From Thalassotalea sp. 1_MG-2023 (GTDB lineage Bacteria > Pseudomonadota > Gammaproteobacteria > Enterobacterales > Alteromonadaceae): a stretch of 64,000 nt of DNA. Within the stretch, counting starts at the first letter, position 1. Every line of letters begins with the position of its first letter. The stretch covers positions 186,001-250,000 of the forward strand of contig NZ_JAUOPD010000004.1 of assembly GCF_030546745.1 (NCBI RefSeq), given 5' to 3'. A model generated the notes under the pieces. The model was not told the DNA's origin, did no database searches, and was given only the letters and a program-made list of their open reading frames with translations. Position numbers and translations under genes: made by a program. Shown here piece after piece: positions 35,131-45,090 of the stretch.

Positions 35131-36390
35131 ATGGCTGAGTTTTCGATGTCAGCAAAGCCTGTAACAGAGCCATTACCACCAAAAGGTACTAGTAACAACA
35201 CATGGGCATTGTGTTCTCTTACTACGCTATTTTTTATGTGGGGTTTTATAACCTGTTTAAATGATATTTTAATTCCTTACTTAAAAGGCGCATTTGAACT
35301 GTCTTATACCCAAGCCATGCTGATCCAGTTTTGTTTTTTTAGTGCCTATTTCATTGTGTCGATACCTGCGGGCAATTTAGTGGCAAAGATTGGTTATCAA
35401 AAAGGGATTGTTACCGGGTTAAGTATTGCTGCGTTTGGCTGTGTATTATTTTATCCTGCGGCAGCAATGGAAGTGTATTTATTATTTTTAATTGCGCTAT
35501 TTGTGTTAGCGGCTGGGATCACCATTTTACAAGTGTCAGCGAATCCTTTTGTTAGTGTATTAGGGCCTGTTAAAACGGCGCCTTCACGCTTAACAATGAC
35601 CCAAGCGTTTAATTCATTGGGTACAACCTTAGCACCATTCTTTGGGGCGTATCTTATTTTTTCAGGCGTAGAAACAACGGCTGAGTCTGGGGCATCTGCT
35701 GTTCAGTTGCCTTATTTATTACTTGCAGCTGCGTTACTTTTACTCGCTGGTATTTTTGCGAAATTAACCTTGCCTAAACTAGGTACTGTCGAACAACGTA
35801 GTGCAAATTATGCTGATGCACTTAAATTTTCACATTTAAAACTCGGTGCAATTGCTATTTTTCTTTATGTCGGTGCTGAAGTGGCGATTGGAAGCTTTTT
35901 AGTGAGTTACTTAAATGATCCTAATATTGCCGGTTTAACAGAAGCCGAAGCATCTCGGTTAATTGCGTATTACTGGGGCGGAGCCATGATAGGTCGCTTT
36001 GTTGGGGCTATTGTGATGCAACACATTAGCGCGGGTAAAGTCCTTGCCTTTAATGCTGTTGCCGCCATTGTACTTTTACTATTAACTATTTTTTCTTCTG
36101 GTGACATTGCCAAATGGTCGGTGCTGGCAATTGGGCTGTTTAATTCCATTATGTTTCCAACCATTTTTAGTCTTGCTATTAGCGGATTAGGACAGCATGC
36201 AAGTCGAGGTTCAGGTGTGTTGTGTCTAGCGATTGTTGGCGGTGCAATTGTACCGCTACTGCAAGGGGTAATGGCTGATGCTATAGGTTTACAGTTAGCA
36301 TTTTTCTTACCATTACTTTGTTATATTTATATTGCTTTTTATGGCATTAAGGGCTCAGTGCCTACTCAAGTTGAAGGAGTTAAGGAATAA
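35131..36390 (+). CDS. MFS sugar transporter, FucP/GluP-like
   Basis: 419 residues with about 12 membrane segments. The start at 35131 has GGAG 8 bases upstream; the ATG 15 bases before it would place that GGAG inside the coding region. [19 protein letters not shown] is the signature of the fucose/glucose-galactose:H+ symporter family, and [12 protein letters not shown] and [10 protein letters not shown] are the MFS loops. It probably imports glucose released by the GH3 enzyme across the inner membrane. Its stop codon overlaps the first possible ATG of the GH3 gene. Confidence 0.9.
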   Translation: MAEFSMSAKPVTEPLPPKGTSNNTWALCSLTTLFFMWGFITCLNDILIPYLKGAFELSYTQAMLIQFCFFSAYFIVSIPAGNLVAKIGYQKGIVTGLSIAAFGCVLFYPAAAMEVYLLFLIALFVLAAGITILQVSANPFVSVLGPVKTAPSRLTMTQAFNSLGTTLAPFFGAYLIFSGVETTAESGASAVQLPYLLLAAALLLLAGIFAKLTLPKLGTVEQRSANYADALKFSHLKLGAIAIFLYVGAEVAIGSFLVSYLNDPNIAGLTEAEASRLIAYYWGGAMIGRFVGAIVMQHISAGKVLAFNAVAAIVLLLLTIFSSGDIAKWSVLAIGLFNSIMFPTIFSLAISGLGQHASRGSGVLCLAIVGGAIVPLLQGVMADAIGLQLAFFLPLLCYIYIAFYGIKGSVPTQVEGVKE

Positions 36391-36392
36391 TG

Positions 36393-38951
36393 ATGAATGT
36401 GTTATTAAAAAATTGTCTGGCGCTGTCATGCATTAGTTTGCTTGGTGCTTGCCAACAAACACACAACACTGAGCAGCAGTACTATGCTGAGAAAGATAAA
36501 GCAGCTGAAATATGGCCCAAAATTGTTTCTGATGTAAAAAAAGATCCTGCTATAGAAGAAAAAGTTAACGCGCTATTGTCAAAAATGACACTCGAGCAAA
36601 AAGTCGCGCAAATGATCCAACCTGAAATAAGAGATATTAGTGTTGAAGATATGCGTCGTTATGGCTTTGGATCGTATTTAAATGGTGGTGGCTCTTTTCC
36701 TAATAATGAAAAACACTCTACTGCGCAAGATTGGATTACTTTAGCGGAACAGATGTACCAAGCTTCTGTTGACGATAGCCTTGATGGCACTTCGATACCA
36801 ACAATGTGGGGTACTGATGCAGTACATGGACATAACAATGTTATTGGTGCGACATTATTCCCCCATAATATTGGTCTTGGTGCGGCAAACAATCCTACAC
36901 TGATCGAAAAGATCGCAAAAATAACGGCCACGGAGGTGATGGTCACGGGGATTGATTGGGTATTTGCACCAACAGTTGCGACCGTGAGAGACGACAGATG
37001 GGGGAGAACTTATGAAGGATATTCTGAAGATCCTGACATTGTTAAAAAGTATGCCAATGCGATTGTAAAAGGGTTACAAGGTCATGCAGATAAAGATTTT
37101 TTGGGTGATGATCGTGTGATCAGTACTGTAAAACACTTTATTGGTGACGGTGGTACGGTGGGCGGAGATGATCAAGGTGATAATATTGCTACTGAACAAG
37201 AGCTCTTTGATATTCATGGCCAAGGCTATGTTGGTGGGCTTACTGCTGGTGCTCAATCAGTCATGGCATCATTCAACAGCTGGCATGGAAAAAAACTCCA
37301 TGGTCATAAATACTTACTCACCAATGTGTTAAAAGAGCAAATGGGCTTTGATGGTTTTGTGGTGGGAGATTGGAATGGTCATGGACAGATTGAAGGTTGT
37401 ACTAATGATAACTGTCCCCAAGCCGTGAATGCTGGTTTAGATATATATATGGTGCCAACGGATGCTTGGAAACCGTTAATGGAAAATACCATTAAACAAG
37501 TCAATCAAGGTGTTATTGCCCAATCAAGAATTGACGATGCAGTGCGTAGAATTTTACGGGTGAAATTTCGAGCAGGTTTATTTAATAAGCCTAGCCCTAA
37601 AAATCGTTTATTTTCTGGTAAAACAGCATTAATTGGTCAGCCGTCACATCGCCTTGTGGCTCAGCAAGCAGTTAGAGAGTCATTGGTATTACTTAAAAAT
37701 AAAGGGAATATTTTACCGCTTAACCCAAACCAACATATTTTAGTTGCAGGCGATGGCGCCGATAATATAGGCAAGCAATCAGGTGGTTGGACAATCACTT
37801 GGCAGGGAACAAACAACACCAATGAAGACTTTCCAGGCGGCAGTTCGATTTATCAAGGAATAAAATCGCAGGTGACAAAAGCTGGTGGAAGCGTTGAGTT
37901 ACATGTTCAAGGTGAATTTAATCAAAAACCAGATGTTGCCGTTGTTGTGTTCGGCGAGGAACCTTATGCAGAAGGGCATGGTGATCGATCAAACTTAGAT
38001 TATCAACGTGGCATAAAAAGTGACTTAGCGTTATTGAAAAAGTTAAAAGCACAAAACATTCCTGTTGTTTCTTTGTTTATTAGTGGTCGCCCGATGTGGG
38101 TAAACGCAGAGCTTAATGCAAGTGATGCTTTTGTCGCCGTATGGTTACCAGGTTCAGAAGGTAAAGCGGTTGCTGATGTGTTGTTAACCGATGAAGAAGG
38201 GCAAGTTCAGCATGATTTTAAAGGCAAACTTTCGTTTTCTTGGCCGAAATCGGCTGATCAGCTAGTTAATCGTTTTGATGAAGATAACGAACCATTACTA
38301 CCTTATGGATTTGGTTTAAGCTATGGCGATAAAAACATACTTTCAGATCAGTTAAATGAACAAACTGCTAAGCTCAGTGAAGATCAAAGCCATGTGAATT
38401 TGTTTAATGGACAAATTTCTAAATTATGGCAATTCAATTTAATTGGTGGTGATGAGCAAAAAGTCGTGAATTCTAATACCACCGAACTACCACAAATATC
38501 TTACCGCACTATTGATCGCAATGTACAAGAAGATGCTTTTTCTCTAACGAGTAAAGCGGCGAAGCATGCGGGTATTTCAATGACAACCAGTAATGGCTTT
38601 CGAGAAGATTTAACTGCTGCGCATGAAGCAGATAATTATCTTGTCATGTCGATGCGTCGAAATAACGATAGGCTAAAAAGTGCTAAGGTCCAGCTAAGTT
38701 GTGAAAGCATTGGCGACAAGCCAGGCAGTTGTAGCGGTAGTGTTGCCATTGATACAGTACTTAATCGTTTACCGTTAAATACGTGGCAGAATATAGCCAT
38801 TCCTTTAGAATGCTTTGCAACACAAGGGGTTAAATTTAGCCAGATTGTTTCCCCTTTCGCTTTATTTATGGCTGGTAGCGGCACTATTTCAGTTAGCGAT
38901 ATTGAATATCGCGCCAGAAAAGACACAGATCAAATGGTTATGTGTCAGTAA
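36393..38951 (+). CDS. GH3 exo-beta-glucosidase lipoprotein (ExoP-like)
   Basis: 852 residues. The start is placed at the second of two adjacent ATGs because AAGGA is 6 bases before it and only 3 bases before the first. The lipobox LLGAC lies near residue 20. The GH3 N-domain shows WGTDAVHGHNNVIGAT, TVKHFIGDGGT and the nucleophile Asp in FVVGDWNGHG; the GH3 C-domain is followed by a galactose-binding-like ExoP_C region from about residue 660. It removes glucose from beta-glucan oligosaccharides, and completes the locus with GH16, receptor and transporter. Confidence 0.92.
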   Translation: MNVLLKNCLALSCISLLGACQQTHNTEQQYYAEKDKAAEIWPKIVSDVKKDPAIEEKVNALLSKMTLEQKVAQMIQPEIRDISVEDMRRYGFGSYLNGGGSFPNNEKHSTAQDWITLAEQMYQASVDDSLDGTSIPTMWGTDAVHGHNNVIGATLFPHNIGLGAANNPTLIEKIAKITATEVMVTGIDWVFAPTVATVRDDRWGRTYEGYSEDPDIVKKYANAIVKGLQGHADKDFLGDDRVISTVKHFIGDGGTVGGDDQGDNIATEQELFDIHGQGYVGGLTAGAQSVMASFNSWHGKKLHGHKYLLTNVLKEQMGFDGFVVGDWNGHGQIEGCTNDNCPQAVNAGLDIYMVPTDAWKPLMENTIKQVNQGVIAQSRIDDAVRRILRVKFRAGLFNKPSPKNRLFSGKTALIGQPSHRLVAQQAVRESLVLLKNKGNILPLNPNQHILVAGDGADNIGKQSGGWTITWQGTNNTNEDFPGGSSIYQGIKSQVTKAGGSVELHVQGEFNQKPDVAVVVFGEEPYAEGHGDRSNLDYQRGIKSDLALLKKLKAQNIPVVSLFISGRPMWVNAELNASDAFVAVWLPGSEGKAVADVLLTDEEGQVQHDFKGKLSFSWPKSADQLVNRFDEDNEPLLPYGFGLSYGDKNILSDQLNEQTAKLSEDQSHVNLFNGQISKLWQFNLIGGDEQKVVNSNTTELPQISYRTIDRNVQEDAFSLTSKAAKHAGISMTTSNGFREDLTAAHEADNYLVMSMRRNNDRLKSAKVQLSCESIGDKPGSCSGSVAIDTVLNRLPLNTWQNIAIPLECFATQGVKFSQIVSPFALFMAGSGTISVSDIEYRARKDTDQMVMCQ

Positions 38952-39285
38952 TTACTACTCAAGCGCTTTATGCTAAAAAAGATAAAGCGCTAGTCTCTTC
39001 AAATTTCCCCACCCTCATGACTATCGTTATTATTTATTTTGTCATTTGAATACTCATACTAATAATGACAGCGTTGTCAATTATGTTCAACGGTGATAAT
39101 GTAAATGTAGGCTAACCTATTTTGTTTATCGTGTAATAAACACTATTCGACTTTAGTTGAGTATGCGAAACGATTTACATGCTATATGATGTTGCCACTT
39201 ATAAAAAATACAATTGTTGCTAATGGCGTATGCGGTTAGTAGATAAAGCAAGAATATCTCAAGTTATATTTATGAAGGACTTATC
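38952..39285. other. 334-bp spacer between GH3 and acs
   Basis: An inverted repeat AGCGCTTTAT / ATAAAGCGCT with a 10-base loop lies at 38962-38991 and may end the glucan locus, though no T-run follows. No promoter could be assigned with confidence. Confidence 0.45.
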
Positions 39286-41229
39286 ATGCAAGAACTAAAG
39301 AGTCGTTATCCAGTATCTGCGAGTGCTAAAGCACACACGCATATTGATACAGAAACTTACGAGAAAATGTATCAGCAATCAATCGAACAGCCTGAAAAAT
39401 TTTGGGCAGAACAAGCTAATCAGTTTTTAGACTGGTCTAAACCGTTTGATACGGTAAGCAATGTTGATTTGAAATCTGGTGATATAAAATGGTTTGAAGG
39501 TGGCAAGCTTAATGTCAGCTATAACTGTATTGACAGGCATTTAGCCACAAAAGCAAACGATGTTGCCATTATTTGGGAAGGCGATAATCCAGAAGAAGAT
39601 TTAAAAGTTACTTATCAAGAGCTGCATGATCATGTATGTCGTTTTGCCAATTTATTAAAGGCGCGTGGTGTTGAAAAAGGGGATCGTGTGTGTATTTATA
39701 TGCCGATGATCCCTGAAGTTGGCTATGCAATGCTTGCATGTGCGCGCATTGGTGCTGTTCATTCTGTTGTTTTTGGCGGTTTTTCTACAGAATCTATTCG
39801 TGCTCGTGTGGACGATGCAGATTGTAAAGTGGTAATTACTGCTGATGAAAGTTTACGTGGCGGCCGTGTTATTCCATTAAAAGCTAACGTAGATGCCGCT
39901 GTTGCAGATTGCCCTAACGTACATTCAGTGATTGTTGTTGAGCGTACAGGCGGCGATGTTGCCTACAATGATGCGATTGATGTTAAATATGGCGCTGCCG
40001 TCGCTGATTTACCTGCTGTGTGTGAGCCTGAAGAAATGGATGCAGAAGATCCACTGTTTATTCTTTACACTTCAGGTTCAACAGGTACGCCAAAAGGGGT
40101 ATTACATACCTGCGGTGGGTATTCATTGTATGCAGCAATGACACATAAATACGTGTTTGATTATAAAGATGGTGAAATTTATTGGTGTACTGCTGATGCC
40201 GGCTGGATCACTGGTCACTCCTATATTTTTTACGGACCTTTAGCAAACGGTGCAACCACACTTGTGTTCGAAGGGGTGCCAACCTATCCAGACGCTGGAC
40301 GATTCTGGCAAGTATGTGAAAAACACAAGGTAAATATTTTTTATACTGCGCCAACGGCAATTCGCGCCTTAATGAGTGTAGGTGATGATTATGTCACTAA
40401 ATATGATTTATCAGATTTGCGTTTGTTGGGCACCGTAGGTGAGCCAATCAACCCAGAAGCATGGCACTGGTATTATGAAGTGGTTGGAAAATTTAATTGT
40501 CCGATCGTTGATACTTGGTGGCAAACTGAAACCGGCGGAATATTGATCACTTCATTACCTGGCGCGGTTGATATGAAACCAGGTGCTGCAGGTAAGCCAT
40601 TTTTTGGTGTTAAACCCGCTTTATTTGATAAAGACGGAAATACACTTGAGGGTGAAAACCAAGGCTTATTAGTAATGACGGGCAGTTGGCCGGGGCAATT
40701 ACGTAGTGTTTATGGCAATCATGAGCGCTTCATTGATACCTATTTGAGCCAGTACCCAGGTAACTATTTTACTGGTGATGGTGCCAAACGTGATGCAGAT
40801 GGCTTTTATTGGATCACTGGCCGTGTAGATGACGTATTGAATGTTTCTGGGCATCGTTTAGGTACAGCAGAAATTGAAAGTGCATTAGTACTTCACCCTG
40901 CAGTTGCAGAAGCCGCTGTTGTTGGTTATCCACATGAAGTGAAAGGGCAAGGGGTATATGCCTATGTAACACTTATGGCCAATGCTACTGAAACACCTGA
41001 ACTTAACAAAGAGCTTATTGAATTTGTTGCTAAGGAATTAGGCCGTTTTGCTAAACCAGATTACATCCAATGGGCACCAGGTTTACCTAAGACTCGTTCA
41101 GGTAAAATTATGCGTCGAATTTTGCGTAAAATTGCCGAAAATGATATTGGAACGTTAGGCGATACGTCAACACTGGCAGATCCTACTGTTGTTGATAACC
41201 TAATAGATAACCGTATTGTTCATGGTTAA
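39286..41229 (+). CDS. acs: Acetyl-CoA synthetase
   Basis: 647 residues, the usual Acs size (652 in E. coli). It activates acetate with ATP and CoA. Seen are [19 protein letters not shown] (ATP loop, near residue 260), [10 protein letters not shown] near 411, and the C-terminal [18 protein letters not shown] with the catalytic, acetylatable Lys. It ends with a strong terminator. It is not obviously part of the adjacent glucan locus. Confidence 0.96.
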   Translation: MQELKSRYPVSASAKAHTHIDTETYEKMYQQSIEQPEKFWAEQANQFLDWSKPFDTVSNVDLKSGDIKWFEGGKLNVSYNCIDRHLATKANDVAIIWEGDNPEEDLKVTYQELHDHVCRFANLLKARGVEKGDRVCIYMPMIPEVGYAMLACARIGAVHSVVFGGFSTESIRARVDDADCKVVITADESLRGGRVIPLKANVDAAVADCPNVHSVIVVERTGGDVAYNDAIDVKYGAAVADLPAVCEPEEMDAEDPLFILYTSGSTGTPKGVLHTCGGYSLYAAMTHKYVFDYKDGEIYWCTADAGWITGHSYIFYGPLANGATTLVFEGVPTYPDAGRFWQVCEKHKVNIFYTAPTAIRALMSVGDDYVTKYDLSDLRLLGTVGEPINPEAWHWYYEVVGKFNCPIVDTWWQTETGGILITSLPGAVDMKPGAAGKPFFGVKPALFDKDGNTLEGENQGLLVMTGSWPGQLRSVYGNHERFIDTYLSQYPGNYFTGDGAKRDADGFYWITGRVDDVLNVSGHRLGTAEIESALVLHPAVAEAAVVGYPHEVKGQGVYAYVTLMANATETPELNKELIEFVAKELGRFAKPDYIQWAPGLPKTRSGKIMRRILRKIAENDIGTLGDTSTLADPTVVDNLIDNRIVHG

Positions 41230-41247
41230 TTGAGCAGACCAACAACT

Positions 41248-41273
41248 AAAGCGCCTTACGGCGCTTTTTTTTT
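41248..41273 (+). terminator. Rho-independent terminator of acs
   Basis: An 8-bp stem AAAGCGCC / GGCGCTTT with loop TTAC and a run of nine T starting in the stem. It lies 18 bases after the acs stop codon. Confidence 0.92.
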
Positions 41274-41496
41274 GCTTAAAAATTGAGTTTGAGAGTAAGA
41301 AATAGATTGCCAGACAAAAAATAACGTGTAAGAATATCATTACAAATTGAGTAAATAAAACTTTACAGATGTACATATAATGATTTTTAATAAATGTTGC
41401 TTTTATTATTTCTTGTATTTCTGTTGCTAGGCGCTCTGTTTAGCACATATGTATTATTCTTATATAACTCGCTGTTAAAATTATCTGGAACATAAA

Positions 41497-42591
41497 ATGT
41501 CTGAACTTAAATCAAAGGTGATAAGCCCTCAAGGGTCACTAAACAATATTCATGTTAATGCCGAAGAAGTGTTATTAACGCCTGAACAGTTACGCGAAGA
41601 GTTACCACTGTCGACTCAGGGCCGTGAATTTATCATTAATGCACGACAAGATATTTCTAATATCATTCATAAAAAAGATCATCGCTTTCTCGTGATCAGT
41701 GGTCCTTGTTCTATCCATGACGTAGAAGCAGCTAAAGAATATGCGCAACAGCTAAAAACACTTCATGACCAATATAAAGACACTTTATATATTGTGATGC
41801 GTGTTTATTTTGAAAAACCAAGAACAACGGTAGGCTGGAAAGGGCTAATTAATGATCCGCACATGAATGGTTCATTTGATGTAGAGAATGGTTTAAGAAA
41901 AGCACGTGAACTATTGTTATACCTAACCGATTTAGGTTTACCGTTGGCAACAGAAGCATTAGATCCGATAAGCCCGCAGTATTTGGCGGAGCTGTTTAGC
42001 TGGTCTGCTATTGGTGCTAGAACGACTGAATCGCAAACACATCGGGAAATGGCAAGTGGCTTATCAATGCCTATTGGCTTCAAAAATGGAACTAATGGCA
42101 GCTTAGATGTGGCAATAAATGCGATGCAATCTGCTGCTTCTGCACACCGTTTCATGGGAATAAATCAGCAAGGACAAGTTGCCTTGATCACAACATCGGG
42201 TAACCCAGATGGACATGTTATTTTACGAGGTGGCAAGAAACCGAATTATCAAGCGGATGATATAGCACTTTGTGAACAGCAATTGGCAAAACATCAATTA
42301 GAACCGGGTATCGTTGTCGATTGTTCACACGGTAATTCAAACAAAGATTATCGTCGCCAGACTATTGTCGCCGATGATGTGGTTGAACAAATTGTAAAAG
42401 GGAATAAGTCTATTATTGGTATTATGCTTGAAAGTCATTTAAAGGAAGGTAACCAAAGCGCAAATTTACCTAAAACTGAACTACAATATGGTGTTTCGGT
42501 GACTGATGCATGTATTGATTTTAGTACGACAAAAGAATTGCTCACGCGAAGTGTTGATCAATTAGCCACTGTTTTAAAAACGAGAATTTAA
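41497..42591 (+). CDS. aroF: 3-deoxy-7-phosphoheptulonate synthase (class I)
   Basis: 364 residues. The class I DAHP synthase pattern is clear: FLVISGPCSIHDVEAAKEYA, YFEKPRTTVGWKGL, LSWSAIGARTTESQTHREMASG-type substrate loop and VVDCSHGNSNKD. It joins phosphoenolpyruvate and erythrose 4-phosphate, the first step of aromatic amino-acid synthesis. The symbol aroF rather than aroG/H rests on its neighbour: tyrA starts 13 bases after it, as in the aroF-tyrA operon. Confidence 0.88.
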   Translation: MSELKSKVISPQGSLNNIHVNAEEVLLTPEQLREELPLSTQGREFIINARQDISNIIHKKDHRFLVISGPCSIHDVEAAKEYAQQLKTLHDQYKDTLYIVMRVYFEKPRTTVGWKGLINDPHMNGSFDVENGLRKARELLLYLTDLGLPLATEALDPISPQYLAELFSWSAIGARTTESQTHREMASGLSMPIGFKNGTNGSLDVAINAMQSAASAHRFMGINQQGQVALITTSGNPDGHVILRGGKKPNYQADDIALCEQQLAKHQLEPGIVVDCSHGNSNKDYRRQTIVADDVVEQIVKGNKSIIGIMLESHLKEGNQSANLPKTELQYGVSVTDACIDFSTTKELLTRSVDQLATVLKTRI

Positions 42592-42604
42592 ATAAAGTAT
42601 ATTT

Positions 42605-43744
42605 ATGGATAAACCAGACATCACTGTTGAGCTTACGGCTTTACGAGACCAAATAGACGAAGTAGATAGCCAATTAGTTGAGCTTCTTGCTAAACGTCGT
42701 TCGATTACCAGTAAGGTTGGTCAGCTGAAAAGCCAAGTAGGTATGCCAATCTATGCACCTGATCGAGAAACGCAACTTTTGATCAAACGTCGAGAGCAAG
42801 CTGAACAAGCGGGCGTTTGTCCTGAGCTGATAGAGGATATTCTTCGTCGATTAATGCGAGATTCATACCGAAGCCAAGATGCCAGTGGTTATCGTTGTGT
42901 GAATTCTGATTGCAGAAAAGTTGTCGTGATTGGTGGCTCTGGACAACTTGGTGCAGTGTTTGTTGATCTGTTCACGCGTTCTCACTATACCGTTGAAATA
43001 CTGGAGCATGATGACTGGCCTCGAAGCAAAGAGATACTTGCTGACGCTAGCTTAGTGATAGTTTCGGTGCCAATACGGTTAACCACTAACATTATTGGGC
43101 AGTTAACCCAACTGCCTGATGATTGTATTTTAGCGGACTTTACCAGTATTAAAGCATCACCATTGTTTGAGATGATGAAAGTGCATAACGGGCCTGTGGT
43201 TGGTTTACACCCCATGTTTGGGCCTGATGTTTCTGGTTTGATCAAACAAACCATTATTGCATGTGAAGGCCGAGCACCAGATAAATATCAATGGGTATTA
43301 GATCAATTTACGGTTTGGGGGGCTAAAATTCATGCTGTTAGTGCCCATAAACACGATGATGCGATGTCAATGGTACAAGTAATGAGACACTTTTCTACTA
43401 TTGCTTATGGCTATCATTTAATGGCTGAAGGTGCTGAAATATCACAATTGGTAGAGATGAGTTCACCTATTTACCGGTTAGAGTTGATTATGGTAGGACG
43501 GTTGTTTGCACAAAATCCTATTTTATATACTGATATTATTTTTTCAAATCGTGAAAATGTTGCCATGATGAAGCGTTTTGCTTATCGCTTTCTTGAATTA
43601 TTAGAAGATGTGGAGCTGGGCGATAAAACCGCCTTTGTCAGCATGTTTAATCAGGTTTCTGATTGGTTTGGTGATTATGCAGAAACCTTTTTACATGAAA
43701 GTAAAGCCATGCTATTAAAAGCAAACGAATTAAAAAAACATTGA
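42605..43744 (+). CDS. tyrA: Chorismate mutase / prephenate dehydrogenase (bifunctional)
   Basis: 379 residues. Residues 1-90 are an AroQ chorismate mutase (LRDQIDEVDSQLVELLAKR, then GQLKSQVGMPIYAPDRE). The dehydrogenase part starts with the nucleotide-binding VVVIGGSGQLGAVF near residue 110 and contains VGLHPMFGPDVSG with the catalytic His and QVMRHFSTIAYG. It converts chorismate to 4-hydroxyphenylpyruvate. It is the second gene after aroF and 6 bases before a small lipoprotein gene. Confidence 0.95.
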   Translation: MDKPDITVELTALRDQIDEVDSQLVELLAKRRSITSKVGQLKSQVGMPIYAPDRETQLLIKRREQAEQAGVCPELIEDILRRLMRDSYRSQDASGYRCVNSDCRKVVVIGGSGQLGAVFVDLFTRSHYTVEILEHDDWPRSKEILADASLVIVSVPIRLTTNIIGQLTQLPDDCILADFTSIKASPLFEMMKVHNGPVVGLHPMFGPDVSGLIKQTIIACEGRAPDKYQWVLDQFTVWGAKIHAVSAHKHDDAMSMVQVMRHFSTIAYGYHLMAEGAEISQLVEMSSPIYRLELIMVGRLFAQNPILYTDIIFSNRENVAMMKRFAYRFLELLEDVELGDKTAFVSMFNQVSDWFGDYAETFLHESKAMLLKANELKKH

Positions 43745-43750
43745 TATAAC

Positions 43751-44230
43751 ATGAAAAAACAATTTTTGAGCTGTTGTTTAAGTATTGGCTTGTTAGCAGG
43801 TTGTGCATTAAATGATGTAGAGCAAATGGCACAGGGTGACATATCACGCCAACAGTTATTGTCTTCTCAAGTGCAATTTTCTAATGGTTATCACCAATTT
43901 CATCTAAGTGAACAGGAAACGGCATTAGTACAGCAATGGCCGGATAGTACCCACTTTGACGTATATTTTGGCACATGGTGCCATGATAGTGAACGCGAAG
44001 TACCGAAGTTATTGAAAATAATAGATGCAAACAAAACCTTCTCTCATCAGCTGATTGCGCTAAATTATCAAAAAACAGAGCCTGAAGGACGAGCAAAAAA
44101 GACTAAGGTGATGTTTACACCTACGATAATTATTTCTGTTGATGATCAAGAGGTTGGCAGAATAATCGAACGCCCAAGAAAATCATTAGTGGATGATATA
44201 GATAAGATGATAAAAAAACACAACGCCTAG
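43751..44230 (+). CDS. Thioredoxin-fold lipoprotein
   Basis: 159 residues. The lipobox LLAGC gives Cys18. A thioredoxin-like domain follows, with VYFGTWCHDSEREVPKLLK. Where thioredoxins have CxxC it has Cys followed by HDS, so there is one active-site cysteine only. TPTIIIS later supplies the cis-Pro. Proteins of this type occur next to metabolic genes in marine bacteria; the substrate is unknown. It starts 6 bases after tyrA, so is likely co-transcribed. Its stop codon lies in the terminator loop. Confidence 0.7.
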   Translation: MKKQFLSCCLSIGLLAGCALNDVEQMAQGDISRQQLLSSQVQFSNGYHQFHLSEQETALVQQWPDSTHFDVYFGTWCHDSEREVPKLLKIIDANKTFSHQLIALNYQKTEPEGRAKKTKVMFTPTIIISVDDQEVGRIIERPRKSLVDDIDKMIKKHNA

Positions 44231-44244
44231 GCGTTGTGTTTTTT
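44217..44244 (+). terminator. Terminator of the aroF-tyrA operon
   Basis: A 10-bp stem AACACAACGC / GCGTTGTGTT around CTAG, followed by four more T. The stop codon of the lipoprotein gene is within it, and the next gene on the minus strand ends 5 bases further. Confidence 0.92.
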
Positions 44245-44248
44245 AATA

Positions 44249-44425
44249 TTACTCTGCGTCGTCTGATTTAAACAAACAATGCTTGGTATAATCGGCAGCT
44301 TCGTTAGCTGTCCAATCTCCTTTGGGCTTTTCTTTCATCGCTTCACACCATGCTTTAGAACCCACTTCAGGGGCACAAGCAACTAGTAAAATTGAAGTGC
44401 ATAATGCAGCAATCACTTTAGTCAT
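44249..44425 (-). CDS. DUF3012 small lipoprotein
   Basis: 58 residues, too short for a 60-residue cut-off. The N-terminus is a lipoprotein signal (MTKVIAALCTSILLVAC, lipidated Cys17). The remainder, APEVGSKAWCEAMKEKPKGD and then ANEAADYTKHCLF, is the conserved body of DUF3012 lipoproteins, with two further cysteines. AAGGA lies 9 bases before the ATG. Function is not known. Transcribed toward the aroF-tyrA terminator. Confidence 0.85.
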   Translation of the reverse strand: MTKVIAALCTSILLVACAPEVGSKAWCEAMKEKPKGDWTANEAADYTKHCLFKSDDAE

Positions 44426-44469
44426 TTAGTTTATTCCTTTTAATATCAATTGGTACCAATGAAAAATTT

Positions 44470-45066
44470 TTAAAATCTAAAAGCGATGCCAATAGTGACA
44501 TTTGCTTCAAACCAAAGGTTATCTTCAAATTGTGCATGGCAGCTTTCAGCTTGGCAAAATACATTATCGTCTTCATCAACTAAGCTTGCATAACCTCTAA
44601 GCTCAGTAAAAAACGATAAATTATCTGAAAACTCGTAGCGAGTACCTAAAGCAAGTGTTGCTGAAGGATAGAGCTCATTGTTTTGTTCAGTTTCAAATGC
44701 TGCGCCACCTAAACCAAGAGATACGGTTGTTGTGTAATTTTCTTGTCTAAAAAGCGCAATGCCATTGAAGTGGCCATATAAAATGTCGAGTGATTGCTGG
44801 CTTTGATCATACTCACTAGTGAAGTCATGTTTAACATGGTTAAAAAGTACTTGTCCCATACCGGTTGGTGAATCAAACCAAGCGATACCTAAACCATAGT
44901 TGATACCGTCATCAATGGTAATCGTGTCGCCATTGTTGAAGCCGTTCAAGTCGGGCGCCCAAGATTGACCCACATGAGCGCTAAACTCCCACTCTGAAGC
45001 TTTAACTGAATTGTTCATCATTATTAAAGAAACAATGATTATCATCATTAAAATACTGTATTTCAT
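44470..45066 (-). CDS. Outer-membrane beta-barrel protein (OmpA/OmpW-like size)
   Basis: 198 residues. A signal peptide ends near VKASE. The mature part alternates polar and aromatic residues in eight or so strands and ends in GIAFRF with the C-terminal Phe typical of outer-membrane barrels. It also has two Cys (FCQAESCH) that may form a loop disulfide. A small outer-membrane porin-like or adhesion protein is likely; no specific family is certain. TGAGGGATT lies about 9 bases before the ATG. Confidence 0.65.
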   Translation of the reverse strand: MKYSILMMIIIVSLIMMNNSVKASEWEFSAHVGQSWAPDLNGFNNGDTITIDDGINYGLGIAWFDSPTGMGQVLFNHVKHDFTSEYDQSQQSLDILYGHFNGIALFRQENYTTTVSLGLGGAAFETEQNNELYPSATLALGTRYEFSDNLSFFTELRGYASLVDEDDNVFCQAESCHAQFEDNLWFEANVTIGIAFRF

Positions 45067-45090
45067 TGCAGCAATCCCTCAGAAGAGTTG

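Noticed and set aside
41449-41478. Tyr-rich leader peptide MYYSYITRC before aroF
   Set aside because: Three Tyr codons in nine are suggestive, but there is no ribosome-binding site and only 18 bases to aroF with no terminator stem. E. coli aroF-tyrA is under TyrR repression, not attenuation. Probably chance in AT-rich sequence.
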